Source: Xenophilus azovorans DSM 13620 (GTDB lineage: Bacteria; Pseudomonadota; Gammaproteobacteria; Burkholderiales; Burkholderiaceae_C). From it: DNA of 64,000 nt. The notes under the pieces were generated by a model. That model did not search any database and was not told the origin of the DNA. It worked only from the letters and a program-made list of their open reading frames with translations. The DNA is taken from contig NZ_JQKD01000003.1 in assembly GCF_000745855.1 (NCBI RefSeq), forward strand, positions 186,001-250,000, given 5' to 3'. Every line of letters starts with the position of its first letter. Position 1 is the stretch's first letter. The position numbers and the translations under genes are program-made. Shown one piece after another: positions 31,196-41,424 of the stretch.

Positions 31196-32092
31196 TCAGG
31201 CAGCAGCCCCGCGCGCGGCCGCCACGCGCGCCAGCTTGTCCGGGTTGCGCTGCGAATGGATGCGCACGATGCGCCCGTTCTCCCATTCGAAGGACTGCAC
31301 GGACTCCAGCACGCCGTCCACCCAGCGCAGCAGGCCGGGCGCGCCGTTGACCTGCGCCACCTCGACGCGCAGCGCGCCCGGGTGGCGCCGCGCCACCGCG
31401 AAGTACACCTGCGCCACCCGCTGGCCGCCCACCAGCGGCCGGCCGAAGGAAGGCACCTTGCCGCCGCCGTCGCCGATCAGCGCCACGTCCTCGGCCAGCA
31501 GCGCCTTCAGGCCGTGCAGGTCGCCCTTGGCCGCCGCCTCGGCGAAGCTGTGCAGCAGCGCCAGGTGGCGCTCGCGCGGCACGGCGAAGCGCGGGCGCTC
31601 CTCCTGCACCGCCGCCTTGGCGCGGTGCACCAGCTGGCGGCAGGCGGCCTCGCTGCGGCCGAGCGTGGCGGCGATCTCGGCGTAGTCCACCTCGAACACC
31701 TCGCGCAGCAGGAAGGCGGCCCGCGCGTCGGGCGCCAGCCGCTCCAGCACGGCGAGGAAGGCCACCGACAGGCTGTCGGCGCGCTCGACCAGTTCCTCCG
31801 GGGTGGGCGGCCCGTCTTCCCGGGCGGCTTCCACCACGGGCTCGGGCAGCCAGGTGCCGACATAGTGCTCGCGCTGGACCTGGGCCGCGCGCAGGCGGTC
31901 GATGGCCAGGCGCGTGGTCACGGTGACCAGCCAGGCCTCGGCATTGTCCGGCGGCTGCCCGGCCGAGGCGTGCCAGCGCAGCCAGGCGTCCTGCACCACG
32001 TCCTCGGCCTCGGCGACGGAGCCGAGCATGCGGTAGGCGATGCCCTTCAGGCGCGGGCGATGGCGGGCGAAGGTGGCGGTGGCGGCGTCCAT
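31196..32092 (-). CDS. sigJ: ECF41-type RNA polymerase sigma factor with C-terminal SnoaL-like domain
   Basis: 298 residues. Sigma region 2 (RHRPRLKGIAYRMLGSVAEAE, DVVQDAWLRW) and region 4 (VDYAEIAATLGRSEAACRQLVHRAKA) frame the linker motif WLPEP at 81-85. A SnoaL/NTF2-like extension of about 100 residues follows, carrying the two ECF41 hallmarks DGGGK (208-212) and NPDKL (283-287). In this group the extension, not an anti-sigma factor, modulates activity, and none is adjacent. A TTG at 32128 would extend the frame, but the promoter-like motif at 32101-32127 lies inside that extension, so ATG 32092 is chosen. The carboxymuconolactone decarboxylase or oxidoreductase gene usually beside ECF41 is absent here. 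Confidence 0.9.
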   Translation of the reverse strand: MDAATATFARHRPRLKGIAYRMLGSVAEAEDVVQDAWLRWHASAGQPPDNAEAWLVTVTTRLAIDRLRAAQVQREHYVGTWLPEPVVEAAREDGPPTPEELVERADSLSVAFLAVLERLAPDARAAFLLREVFEVDYAEIAATLGRSEAACRQLVHRAKAAVQEERPRFAVPRERHLALLHSFAEAAAKGDLHGLKALLAEDVALIGDGGGKVPSFGRPLVGGQRVAQVYFAVARRHPGALRVEVAQVNGAPGLLRWVDGVLESVQSFEWENGRIVRIHSQRNPDKLARVAAARGAAA

Positions 32093-32100
32093 GAGGTCAA

Positions 32101-32127
32101 GACGGACGGCGGCCGCCCGATGTGACA
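32101..32127 (-). promoter_or_regulatory. ECF41-type promoter of the sigma-factor gene
   Basis: On the minus strand TGTCACA (32127-32121) is followed by exactly 16 bases and then CGTC (32104-32101), the signature known for ECF41 target promoters. CGTC ends 8 bases before the ATG at 32092, so transcription would begin at or next to the start codon. This predicts autoregulation. Confidence 0.75.
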
Positions 32128-32147
32128 AGGCGGCGGCCTGCGCCGCC

Positions 32148-33005
32148 TCAGGCGCCCTGGTACTCGGGCTGCGGGCCGAGCCGGGCCGCCAGTTCCTTGC
32201 GGTAGCGGTTGAGCTCCTGCACCGTCTTGAAGCTGTGGCCCAGCAGCCGGCTCAGGTTGTGCAGGATGCGCTCGCCCACCTTGCCCTCCCAGGCGGCGTC
32301 GAACTTGATCTGGGTATCGAGCCAGCGCTCCAGCCAGTCCGGGTCGGGCATGCGGCTCTGGATGGTGTCGCGCGGGAACAGCGCCTTGTTCACGTGCAGG
32401 TTGGTCGGGTGCAGCGCCTGCGCGGTGCGGCGCGCGCTGGCCATCAGCACGCCGACCTTGGCGAAGGCGGCGCGCGCCTCGTCGCCGAACTTCTCCATCG
32501 CGCGCTTCATGTAGCGCAGGTAGGCGCCGCCGTGGCGCGCCTCGTCCTGGCTGAGCGTGGTGTAGATGTGCTTGATGACCGGCTCGGTGTGCCACTCGGA
32601 CGCGCGGCGGTACCAGTGGTTCAGGCGGATCTCGCCGCAGAAGTGCAGCATCAGCGTCTCCAGCGGCGGCGCCGGGTCGAAGTCGAAGCGCACGTCGTGC
32701 AGTTCCTCCTCGGTCGGTGCCAGGTCGGGGCGGAAGCGCTTGAGGTATTCCATCAGCACCAGCGAGTGCTTCTGCTCCTCGAAGAACCAGATCGACATGA
32801 AGGCGGAGAAATCGCTGTCGTGCCGGTTGTCGCGCAGGAACATCTCGGTGGCGGGCAGCGCCGACCATTCGGTGATGGCGTTCATCTTGATGGTCTGCGC
32901 CTGCTCGTCGGTGAGCAGGCCGGCATCGAAGTCCTGCCAGGGGATGTCCCGGTCCATGTGCCAGCGCACGGATTCGAGTTGCCTGAAGAGTTCCGGATAC
33001 AGCAT
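32148..33005 (-). CDS. Ferritin-like di-iron protein
   Basis: 285 residues, mostly helical. Two Glu-X-X-His motifs mark a ferritin-like di-iron site: FFEEQKHSLVLMEY and LSQDEARHGGAYLRY. An extra Glu lies in FCGEIRLNHWYRRASEW and another in ITEWSALPATEMF. The arrangement resembles acyl-ACP desaturase-like and AurF-like di-iron oxygenases found widely in betaproteobacteria; the reaction is not known. ATG 33005 (MLYPELFRQLESVRWHM) has AAGGA 7-8 bases upstream and is preferred to the ATG at 33020. It lies 55 bp upstream of the ECF41 sigma gene in the same orientation and is divergent from the glutathione peroxidase gene. Confidence 0.72.
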   Translation of the reverse strand: MLYPELFRQLESVRWHMDRDIPWQDFDAGLLTDEQAQTIKMNAITEWSALPATEMFLRDNRHDSDFSAFMSIWFFEEQKHSLVLMEYLKRFRPDLAPTEEELHDVRFDFDPAPPLETLMLHFCGEIRLNHWYRRASEWHTEPVIKHIYTTLSQDEARHGGAYLRYMKRAMEKFGDEARAAFAKVGVLMASARRTAQALHPTNLHVNKALFPRDTIQSRMPDPDWLERWLDTQIKFDAAWEGKVGERILHNLSRLLGHSFKTVQELNRYRKELAARLGPQPEYQGA

Positions 33006-33161
33006 CGACGTCCTTCCCATGGGGCGTTCGATTCTAGGAGGCCGGGCGGCGCGGCCCCGGGACGCTCCCGGGGGCCTTGGCCTTCGGCGTGCGAAGCGCG
33101 ATGATGCGCCTTGCGCCGCCGCCCGGGGCCGCATGCCCCCAACGTCGACAGGAGCATCGCC

Positions 33162-33719
33162 ATGCGCACCCTCGTTCTTCTCGCCGGCCTGGTGGCCGCC
33201 GCGCAGCCGGCGATGGCGGCCGAGCCCGCCGCTTCCTGCCCGGCCATCCTGCAGCACACCTTTCCGCGGCTGCAGGACGAGACGCCGCAGCCGCTGTGCC
33301 AGTACGCCGGCAAGGTGGTGCTGGTGGTCAACACCGCCAGCTTCTGCGGCTTCACGCCGCAGTACCGCGGGCTGGAGGCGCTGGACCGCAGGTACCGCGA
33401 CCGCGGCCTGGTGGTGCTGGGCTTTCCCTCCAACGACTTCGCGCAGGAGTCGGGCTCCAACAAGCAGATCGCCGAGTTCTGCGAGAACACCTTCGGCGTG
33501 AAATTCCCGATGTTCGCCAAGTCCGCCGTGCGCGGGGCGGACGCGAACCCGCTGTTCCGCGAGCTGGCGCGGGCCAGCGGCACCACGCCCAAGTGGAACT
33601 TCTACAAGTACCTGATCGCCCGCGACGGACGGGTGGTGCGGGCCTGGTCCAGCATGACCTCGCCCGACGACCTGGGCTTCGTGCATGCCGTCGAGCGCGA
33701 GCTGGCGGCCGTGCACTGA
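33162..33719 (+). CDS. Periplasmic glutathione peroxidase (thiol peroxidase type)
   Basis: 185 residues. A signal peptide (MRTLVLLAGLVAAAQPAMA) directs it out of the cytoplasm, unlike E. coli BtuE. The peroxidatic Cys62 lies in VVNTASFCGFTPQY, Gln95 in FPSNDFAQESG and Trp145-Asn146 in PKWNFYKYL, together the GPx catalytic tetrad. It reduces hydroperoxides, probably using thioredoxin-like donors, since it carries Cys rather than selenocysteine. A second Cys in FCENTFGVKFPMF could be the resolving residue. AGGAG lies 7-8 bases before ATG 33162. A longer frame starting at 33111 lacks a ribosome-binding site. Confidence 0.9.
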   Translation: MRTLVLLAGLVAAAQPAMAAEPAASCPAILQHTFPRLQDETPQPLCQYAGKVVLVVNTASFCGFTPQYRGLEALDRRYRDRGLVVLGFPSNDFAQESGSNKQIAEFCENTFGVKFPMFAKSAVRGADANPLFRELARASGTTPKWNFYKYLIARDGRVVRAWSSMTSPDDLGFVHAVERELAAVH

Positions 33720-33799
33720 CCCCTGCGACACAAACGTTTACGAAGTCGCCGGAACCGTCGCCCTCCGCCTACGTTCCCACACTTCGCCGCCACGCATGA

Positions 33800-36112
<2,313 letters not shown>

Positions 36113-36116
36113 CCCG

Positions 36117-36677
36117 GTGGCGCTCAAATCCACCGTCTTCAAGGCCGAGGTGGCCGTGGCCGACATCGACCACGGCTACTACGCCGACCACGCCCTCACC
36201 CTGGCCCGCCACCCGAGCGAGACCGACGAACGCATGATGGTGCGGCTGGCGGCGCTGGCGCTCAACGCGCACGAGCTGCAGGACCGCTGCGGCGGCGACG
36301 GCACCCTGGCCTTCGGCGCCGGCCTGTCGGACCCGGACGAGCCCGACGTCTGGCTGCGCGACTTCACCGGGCGCACGCGCCTGTGGGTGGAGGTGGGCCA
36401 GCCCGAGGAGCGCCCGATCGCCAAGGCCTGCGGCAAGGCCGACGCCGTGCGCCTGTACGCCTACGGCCACGCGGCCGAGGTGTGGTGGCGGGGCATCGAG
36501 GGCAAGCTCGCGCGCCTGGCCGGCCTGGAGGTATGGCGCCTACCGACCGCCGCCGTGCAGCAGCTCGGCGCGCTGGCGCAGCGCAGCATGCGGCTGCAGG
36601 CGACGCTCCAGGAGGGCGTGCTGATGCTGGGCGACGGCACGCGCTCGGTGGACATCGAGCCGGTGCGCTGGAAGTAG
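36117..36677 (+). CDS. yaeQ: YaeQ family protein
   Basis: 186 residues with a GTG start 4 bp after purB, so probably co-expressed with it. The start ALKSTVFKAEVAVADIDHGYYADHALTLARHPSETDERMM is the YaeQ signature, and ELWVEVGQP-type (TRLWVEVGQPEERPIAKACGKA) core residues resemble the PD-(D/E)XK nuclease-like fold of the family. The E. coli homologue suppresses loss of RfaH, by mechanisms not settled. Length and motif order are normal. No ribosome-binding site is visible; translational coupling with purB is likely. Confidence 0.9.
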   Translation: MALKSTVFKAEVAVADIDHGYYADHALTLARHPSETDERMMVRLAALALNAHELQDRCGGDGTLAFGAGLSDPDEPDVWLRDFTGRTRLWVEVGQPEERPIAKACGKADAVRLYAYGHAAEVWWRGIEGKLARLAGLEVWRLPTAAVQQLGALAQRSMRLQATLQEGVLMLGDGTRSVDIEPVRWK

Positions 36678-36712
36678 CGCATCGCCTGCCGCGGATCTTC
36701 GAACCACAGACA

Positions 36713-36772
36713 CCGTTCGGGCTGAGCCTGTCGAAGCCGGGGGCGGCGCTTCGACAAGCTCAGCGTGAACGG
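36713..36772. repeat. Palindromic intergenic repeat
   Basis: Two 24-bp arms, 36713-36736 and 36749-36772, pair at 21 of 24 positions around a 12-base centre. The left arm contains CGGGCTGAGCCTGTCGAAG and the right arm CTTCGACAAGCTCAGCGTG. This sequence type recurs between genes of many proteobacteria as far as I recall, and would form a strong hairpin downstream of yaeQ. Confidence 0.75.
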
Positions 36773-36799
36773 TTGAATGGGGCTGAACGCGCTTCCGCC

Positions 36800-37105
36800 T
36801 CAAGCGCCCGGCATCGGCGCCCCGCAGTGCCAGCACTGCTCGAATCCGCCCTCGACGAACTCGCCGCAGGCGCAGTGCCACTGCCGCTGCGGCGGATGCC
36901 GGAGCGCCGCCAGCAGGCGCAGCGCCAGCGCGTGCTGCGCGTCGTCGCCGATCCACAGCTCGGGCAGGCATTGGTCGGGCGGCAGCTCGCCGGCGGCGGC
37001 GCCGAGGTACTCGCGCTGCACCGTCACGTCCAGCCCCTCGGCGCGCAACGCATCGGCCCACAGCGTGGCGATGGCGAGGTTGGGAGCCTGGGCCAGCCGG
37101 CGCAT
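36800..37105 (-). CDS. DUF2007-type small protein with C-terminal zinc ribbon
   Basis: 101 residues. Residues 1-70 (RLAQAPNLAIATLWADALRA, then VQREYLGAAAGELPPDQCLPELWI) match the DUF2007 putative signal-transducing ferredoxin-like fold. This is followed by a zinc ribbon with two Cys pairs, CACG and CWHCG, ending at the C-terminus. The partner and role are unknown. The gene is immediately downstream of the DUF3717/DUF1289 gene (24 bp) on the same strand. Convergent with it, the palindromic repeat follows its stop within 30 bp. Confidence 0.75.
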   Translation of the reverse strand: MRRLAQAPNLAIATLWADALRAEGLDVTVQREYLGAAAGELPPDQCLPELWIGDDAQHALALRLLAALRHPPQRQWHCACGEFVEGGFEQCWHCGAPMPGA

Positions 37106-37129
37106 GGGGCCTCGGTCGGTCGGGCCGGA

Positions 37130-37597
37130 TCAGGCCGCCGAAGGGCTGCCTTCGCCGGCCGGCGCCGCGGCGGCGGTGCGGCGCGCAGCCTCGGCCTCGC
37201 GCGCGCGCTCGGCGTAGCGGTTGAAGCGCCAGGCCGTGTCCTGCATGGTGATGCGGCGCCAGGTCCGGCGCTTCTCGGCCGGCGTCATGGCGGGCCAGTG
37301 CTGCACTTCCTCGAAGCTGCGCCCGCAGCCCTTGCATTCGTCGTCGCCCTGGCTGGTCGAGCAGATGGCGATGCAGGGCGTATCGGGCGTGGTCCCGTAC
37401 CACGCCAGCCAGGCGTCCCAGGCCCGCGGCGGGAAGCCGACCTCGTCGGCCTCGTCCTCGCCGTGGAAGACCATGAGCGCATACACCTCGGCCAGCGCCC
37501 GCACCTCGGGCGCCAGCGTCAGGCCGTCGGGCGAGGGCTTGCGCTCGCGCCAGAAGTTGATGGCGGCCTCGATGTCGGTGATGTGGATGCCGGCCAT
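37130..37597 (-). CDS. DUF3717 plus DUF1289 protein
   Basis: 155 residues. The N-terminus ITDIEAAINFWRERKPSPDG is a DUF3717 helix pair common in Burkholderiales. The middle holds the DUF1289 cysteine pattern PCIAICSTSQGDDECKGCGR ending in the typical WPAMTPAEKRRTWRRI; its four Cys probably bind zinc or an Fe-S cluster. The tail is Ala/Glu rich and likely disordered. Known DUF1289 proteins are small and of unknown function; fusion with DUF3717 appears to be a Burkholderiales form. The gene is divergent from the riboswitch-controlled TerC gene. Confidence 0.78.
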   Translation of the reverse strand: MAGIHITDIEAAINFWRERKPSPDGLTLAPEVRALAEVYALMVFHGEDEADEVGFPPRAWDAWLAWYGTTPDTPCIAICSTSQGDDECKGCGRSFEEVQHWPAMTPAEKRRTWRRITMQDTAWRFNRYAERAREAEAARRTAAAAPAGEGSPSAA

Positions 37598-37737
37598 GGA
37601 AGGGAACGGGAAGCGACGCGGAGAAAGGGCGGCGTGCGCCGCGGGGCGCCGATCTTAGGCGCAGCGCCAGTGCCCCGGCAGGCCGTGCGGCCTCCTTGCG
37701 CTGGCGGCATGGGCTGTGGTCCAATCCGCGGATTCGA

Positions 37738-37905
37738 GGGGGAGTAGCTCCCGGCCCGTCGATGCATCCACGCGGATGCACCCGCCGCGGTCCGTCGATC
37801 TGTCGTCAATACGAAGCATCCGCTTCCGGCAGATCGGGCAGAGCGCGCAGCGCCATGCGCCGCGCCAGCCGAGCAAGACCTTTGATTGAGCCTTCTTCGG
37901 GCTGG
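37738..37905 (+). ncRNA. yybP-ykoY manganese riboswitch
   Basis: The conserved blocks of the yybP-ykoY (Mn2+) aptamer appear in order. GGGGAGTAGC opens it at 37738-37748, the internal-loop block TCGTCAATACGAAG lies at 37803-37816, and CGAGCAAGACC lies at 37870-37880. A hairpin follows (GACCTTTGATTGAGCC pairing with GGGCTGGTCAAGGTC). It lies about 130 bp upstream of a TerC-family gene, the classic target of this riboswitch in proteobacteria. End coordinates are approximate. Confidence 0.85.
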
Positions 37906-38038
37906 TCAAGGTCATGCGTCGGTCCCTCACGTTCTTCGGTGTGCGGTCCATGCATCCTGGGCCGTCGCCCCTGGCAGGTCAAAGCGGGAAGCAGCGTCCC
38001 CACGCGCCTTCCCATCCGTGGCTGACACTGAGGAACCT

Positions 38039-38794
38039 ATGGAATTTCTGACTGCTCCCGAGTTCTGGGTCGCGCTGGGCCAGATCATCATCATCGACAT
38101 CCTGCTCGGCGGCGACAACGCCGTGGTGATCGCGCTGGCCTGCCGCAAGCTGCCGCCCGCGCAGCGCACCAAGGGCATCATCTTCGGCACCGCCGGCGCC
38201 ATCGTCCTGCGCGTCATCCTCATCGCGTTCGCGATGACGCTGCTGAACATCCCGTTCCTCAAGTTCGTCGGCGCCATCCTGCTGGTGTGGATCGGCGTGA
38301 AGCTGCTGGCCCCCGACGAGGACGGCCACGGCGACATCCAGGGCAGCGACAGGCTGCTGGCGGCCATCAAGACCATCATCGTGGCGGATCTGGTGATGAG
38401 CGTGGACAACGTGATCGCCATCGCCGGCGCCGCGCAGAACGCGGGCGACCACTCGATGCTGCTCGTGGTCCTGGGCCTGCTGATCTCGATCCCGATCATC
38501 GTCTGGGGCAGCCAGCTGGTCATCAAGCTGATGGAGCGCTTCCCGCTGATCATCACCCTGGGCGGCATGCTGCTGGGCTGGATCGCCGGCGGCATGCTGG
38601 TGACGGACCCGGCCTTCGTCAACACCGAGAAGTGGACCTGGATGCCCAAGCTGGGCACCATGGGCGCCGACGGCCAGGCCGTCATCTCCGACACGCTGTA
38701 CTGGACGGCCCACGTCGCCGGCGCGCTGCTGGTGCTGGCAATCGGCAAGCTGCTGGCCTCGCGCCGCACCGGCGGTGGCGCGCAGCACGGCTGA
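38039..38794 (+). CDS. TerC/YjbE-family membrane protein, probable manganese exporter
   Basis: 251 residues. Seven or eight membrane helices are apparent. The paired acidic motifs of the TerC family are conserved: IIIIDILLGGDNAVVIALAC in the first half and IIVADLVMSVDNVIAIAGAA in the second, each with Asp-Asn. Members of this family (Alx, YceF, MeeF) export manganese or help metalate exported enzymes. A yybP-ykoY riboswitch in the leader fits manganese-induced expression. GAGGA lies 6 bases before ATG 38039. Two small genes of unknown function follow on the same strand. Confidence 0.9.
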   Translation: MEFLTAPEFWVALGQIIIIDILLGGDNAVVIALACRKLPPAQRTKGIIFGTAGAIVLRVILIAFAMTLLNIPFLKFVGAILLVWIGVKLLAPDEDGHGDIQGSDRLLAAIKTIIVADLVMSVDNVIAIAGAAQNAGDHSMLLVVLGLLISIPIIVWGSQLVIKLMERFPLIITLGGMLLGWIAGGMLVTDPAFVNTEKWTWMPKLGTMGADGQAVISDTLYWTAHVAGALLVLAIGKLLASRRTGGGAQHG

Positions 38795-38881
38795 TCTGGC
38801 ACACTGTCCGCACCTGCCGCCGCGCCCCCGGGCGCGGCCTTCCATCCCGGCGCGAGCCGCCCTCCCTGGAGGAGATTCGAG

Positions 38882-39346
38882 ATGAGCGACAAGATCATTC
38901 TCTACGTCGATGACGCGGCCTACGCCCGCGAACACCTCGAACGGCTCGCCCCTGCCACGGCCGGCGGTGCGCCGCGGCACTGGGTGCTGGTGGCCTGCGC
39001 CCCGCGCATGACGCACCGCATCAGCAAGTGGGTGAGCCACAGCGCGCGCGAGAACTGGCGCGCCAAGTGGTTCGCGCGCGCGCAGGAGACCCTGGCCCCG
39101 GCCCTCACGGCCGGCGGTGCGCAGGTGACGGCGGTGCTGGCCAAGGGCCCGCTGGTCGAGCTGACCCGCAAGCTGCAGCTCGAGCACGGCGCCGTGCCGG
39201 TCGTCGATGCCCGCCGCCCGAAGGTGGGCGTGGACATGGAGCCGGTGGCGGTGGGCCAGCAGCCGGCGCAGTCCGGCTGGGCGCTGCCCGGCGCGGTGGC
39301 CGGCATGGGTGCGCTGCTGGTGCTGGCCAACGAACTGGCGGAATAG
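38882..39346 (+). CDS. Conserved protein of unknown function
   Basis: 154 residues. The N-terminus KIILYVDDAAYAREHLERLAP looks like the first beta-alpha unit of a universal-stress-protein-like fold; AVLAKGPLVELTRKLQLEHGAVPVVDARR would be the second half. A hydrophobic C-terminal helix (WALPGAVAGMGALLVLANELA) may touch the membrane. No enzyme motif is seen. A good ribosome-binding site (GGAGGAG) lies 7-8 bases before ATG 38882. It starts 87 bp after the TerC gene and may share its transcript. Confidence 0.65.
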   Translation: MSDKIILYVDDAAYAREHLERLAPATAGGAPRHWVLVACAPRMTHRISKWVSHSARENWRAKWFARAQETLAPALTAGGAQVTAVLAKGPLVELTRKLQLEHGAVPVVDARRPKVGVDMEPVAVGQQPAQSGWALPGAVAGMGALLVLANELAE

Positions 39347-39373
39347 GCCTCACCTCGGCGACGGCATTGCCGC

Positions 39374-39379
39374 TATGCT
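39374..39379 (+). promoter_or_regulatory. Possible -10 element (TATGCT) of the PF04020 gene
   Basis: TATGCT ends 6 bases before the ATG at 39386. No ribosome-binding site is present in between and no clear -35 was found. The spacing suggests a leaderless transcript. Confidence 0.3.
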
Positions 39380-39385
39380 GCGGCC

Positions 39386-39739
39386 ATGCGTCTGATCCTC
39401 AAATGGCTGCTCAGCGCCGTGGCGCTGCTGGCGGTGGCCTATCTCTATGGCGGCGTGCAGGTAGCAAGCTTCGGCAGCGCGCTCATCGCCGCGGCGGTGA
39501 TCGGCCTGCTGAACATGGTCGTGCGGCCGGTGCTGGTGGTGCTCACCTTTCCGGTCACCATCGTCACGCTGGGCCTGTTCCTCTTCGTCATCAACGCCCT
39601 GCTGTTCTGGGCCGCCTCGGGACTGCTGCAGGGCTTCCACGTCAGCGGCTTCTGGGCGGCGGTGCTGGGCTCGCTGCTGTACTCGATCCTCGGGGTGCTG
39701 ATCGAGGCGGCGCTGGGCGGGCTGCTGGGCAAGCGCTGA
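39386..39739 (+). CDS. Four-helix membrane protein of the PF04020 (YvlD) family
   Basis: 117 residues with four membrane helices: LKWLLSAVALLAVAYLYGG, FGSALIAAAVIGLLNMVV, VLVVLTFPVTIVTLGLFLFVINALLFW and GFWAAVLGSLLYSILGVLIEA. The NMVVRPVLVVLTFPVTIVTLGLF core is the family signature. These proteins are often labelled phage holin family, but they are ordinary chromosomal proteins of unknown role; nothing phage-like is nearby. A -10-like TATGCT ends 6 bases before the ATG. The gene is convergent with the BepA-like protease. Confidence 0.85.
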   Translation: MRLILKWLLSAVALLAVAYLYGGVQVASFGSALIAAAVIGLLNMVVRPVLVVLTFPVTIVTLGLFLFVINALLFWAASGLLQGFHVSGFWAAVLGSLLYSILGVLIEAALGGLLGKR

Positions 39740-39758
39740 ACCGGCAGCCGCCGCCTAT

Positions 39759-41339
39759 TTACTGCAGCGGCTTGTCCTTGTCGGCGAGTTGCTCCTTCGC
39801 CTTGGCCTCCACCTCGCGCGCACGGGTGTCGATGATCGACGCCTCGTAGTGGTCCACCCTCGTGCCGGGGCCGGCCTGGCGCACCCAGTCCTGTGCGGCG
39901 CGGAAGCGGTCGCGCGCGGCCACGTAGTCGAGCACCGCGACGTTGGCCTCGGCATCGGCGCGGATGGCGCGCAGCGTCTCGCCCTGAACCCCGTACACCG
40001 CCGACAGCGTGCGCCACGCGGTCGCATCGCGCGGATGCAGCGCCACCCAGTCGCGCAGCGGCGCGGCCACGCCGTCCGGCTGGCGGGCGGCGACGGCGGC
40101 CTGCGCCGCGAGCACCAGTTCCGCGCGGTCCTTCGGATGCGCCTTCGGATCCAGCAGCGCCGCCGCGGCGGCGCCGTTGCCGGCGTCCAATTCCACCTCC
40201 GCCTGCAGCAGCCGGGCCAGCCGCTCGGCCGGGGCGTCGCCCTGCACGCGGGCGGCCAGGCGCGCGGCCAGGGCGCGGGCGGCCTTCAGGTCCCGCAGTT
40301 CGACGGCGGAGCGGGCGGCGGCATAGAGCATCCCGGCCTGCTGCGCCGGGCGGGCGCGGGCGAACTCGCTGCTGTCGACCGCCTGCAGCCACTGGCGCAG
40401 CAGGTCGGCGCCCGGACGGCTGAGCACCCGCGCGCGGGCCGCGATCATGGCGTGCTCCATCTGCGGCGCGAGCGGCGCAACCGCCTCGGTGCGGAACTGG
40501 AAGCGCGCCTCCATCTCCGTGAGGCGCTCGCCGGTCAACGGGTGGCTGCGCAGGTAGGGATAGGAGCCGTTGTCGTTCAGCCGCGAGGCGTACTGCAGCT
40601 TCTCGAACATCGCGGCCGCGCCGCGCGGCGAGAAGCCCGCCTGCGTCATCACGCCGAAGCCGATGCGGTCGGCCTCGCGCTCCATGTCGCGCGAGAAGTC
40701 CAGCTGCTTCTGCATCGCCATCGCCTGGCCGCCGACCATCGCCGCCATGCCCAGGTCGCCGCCGCTCCTGCTCTTGGCCGCGGCCAGGCCGCCGAGGATC
40801 ATGGCGGCCAGCAGCAGCGGGGCCTGGCGGCTCTGCTGGGTCAGCATGCGCGAGATGTGGCGCTGCGTGACGTGCGATAGCTCGTGCCCCAACACCGAGG
40901 CCAGCTCGTCGCGGGTCTCGGTGATCGCGATCAGCCCCGTGTGCAGACCCAGGTAGCCGCCGGGCAGCGCAAAGGCGTTGACGGTGCGGTCGCGGCCGAT
41001 CATCACCTGCCAGGCGTAGCGCTCGTCCAACTCGGGGGTGAGCTCGCCGCGCGTGCGGGCGGCGGCCAGCAGGCGCTGCCAGATGTCCTGCACGTAGTCC
41101 GCCAGCACCGGGTCGTCGATGTAGTCCGGGTCGCGGTACAGCTCGCGGGCGATGCGGTCGCCCAGCTGGCGCTCGGCCGTGGCGGTCATCTCCGCGCCGT
41201 CGGACAGGCCGGGCAGCGGCTGCACCTGGGCGTGGCCCTGCAGCGGCCACAAGGCCTGGGAGGCGATCAGCAGGGCGGCCAGCAGCGGGCGTGCATGGCG
41301 GAAGGCAGGAGGACGCGGGGGCGAAGGCGGTCGAAGCAT
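39759..41339 (-). CDS. bepA: BepA-like M48 metalloprotease with TPR region
   Basis: 526 residues. A signal peptide (about residues 15-37, ending GHAQ) sends it to the periplasm. The M48 zinc site HELSH is at 152-156, with the third ligand Glu222 in [13 protein letters not shown]-terminal helical half (about 310-526) of Ala-rich repeats matches the TPR domain of E. coli BepA/YfgC, which degrades or assists misfolded LptD and the Bam complex. [15 protein letters not shown] just after the protease domain is also conserved. ATG 41339 ([15 protein letters not shown]) starts at the signal peptide; the frame stays open upstream only as a shadow of moaC. It is divergent from moaC, with 85 bp between the starts. 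Confidence 0.9.
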   Translation of the reverse strand: MLRPPSPPRPPAFRHARPLLAALLIASQALWPLQGHAQVQPLPGLSDGAEMTATAERQLGDRIARELYRDPDYIDDPVLADYVQDIWQRLLAAARTRGELTPELDERYAWQVMIGRDRTVNAFALPGGYLGLHTGLIAITETRDELASVLGHELSHVTQRHISRMLTQQSRQAPLLLAAMILGGLAAAKSRSGGDLGMAAMVGGQAMAMQKQLDFSRDMEREADRIGFGVMTQAGFSPRGAAAMFEKLQYASRLNDNGSYPYLRSHPLTGERLTEMEARFQFRTEAVAPLAPQMEHAMIAARARVLSRPGADLLRQWLQAVDSSEFARARPAQQAGMLYAAARSAVELRDLKAARALAARLAARVQGDAPAERLARLLQAEVELDAGNGAAAAALLDPKAHPKDRAELVLAAQAAVAARQPDGVAAPLRDWVALHPRDATAWRTLSAVYGVQGETLRAIRADAEANVAVLDYVAARDRFRAAQDWVRQAGPGTRVDHYEASIIDTRAREVEAKAKEQLADKDKPLQ

Positions 41340-41424
41340 CGGTCGGCGGTTCTCGTCGGGCGTGCGGGCGGCGGCGGGCGCCGGACCCGGCCCGTATGAT
41401 GCGCCACACCGCCGATCGTTCAGC

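Noticed and set aside
32093-32128. TTG start for the sigma factor at 32128
   Set aside because: It would place the ECF41 promoter motif inside the coding region; the ATG at 32092 fits both the family start and the promoter.
37598-37737. Small gene or tRNA before the riboswitch
   Set aside because: No cloverleaf, start codon with ribosome-binding site or protein-like frame was found.
39386-39739. Prophage holin
   Set aside because: The PF04020 family carries a phage holin label, but no phage genes are nearby and the family is ordinary chromosomal.
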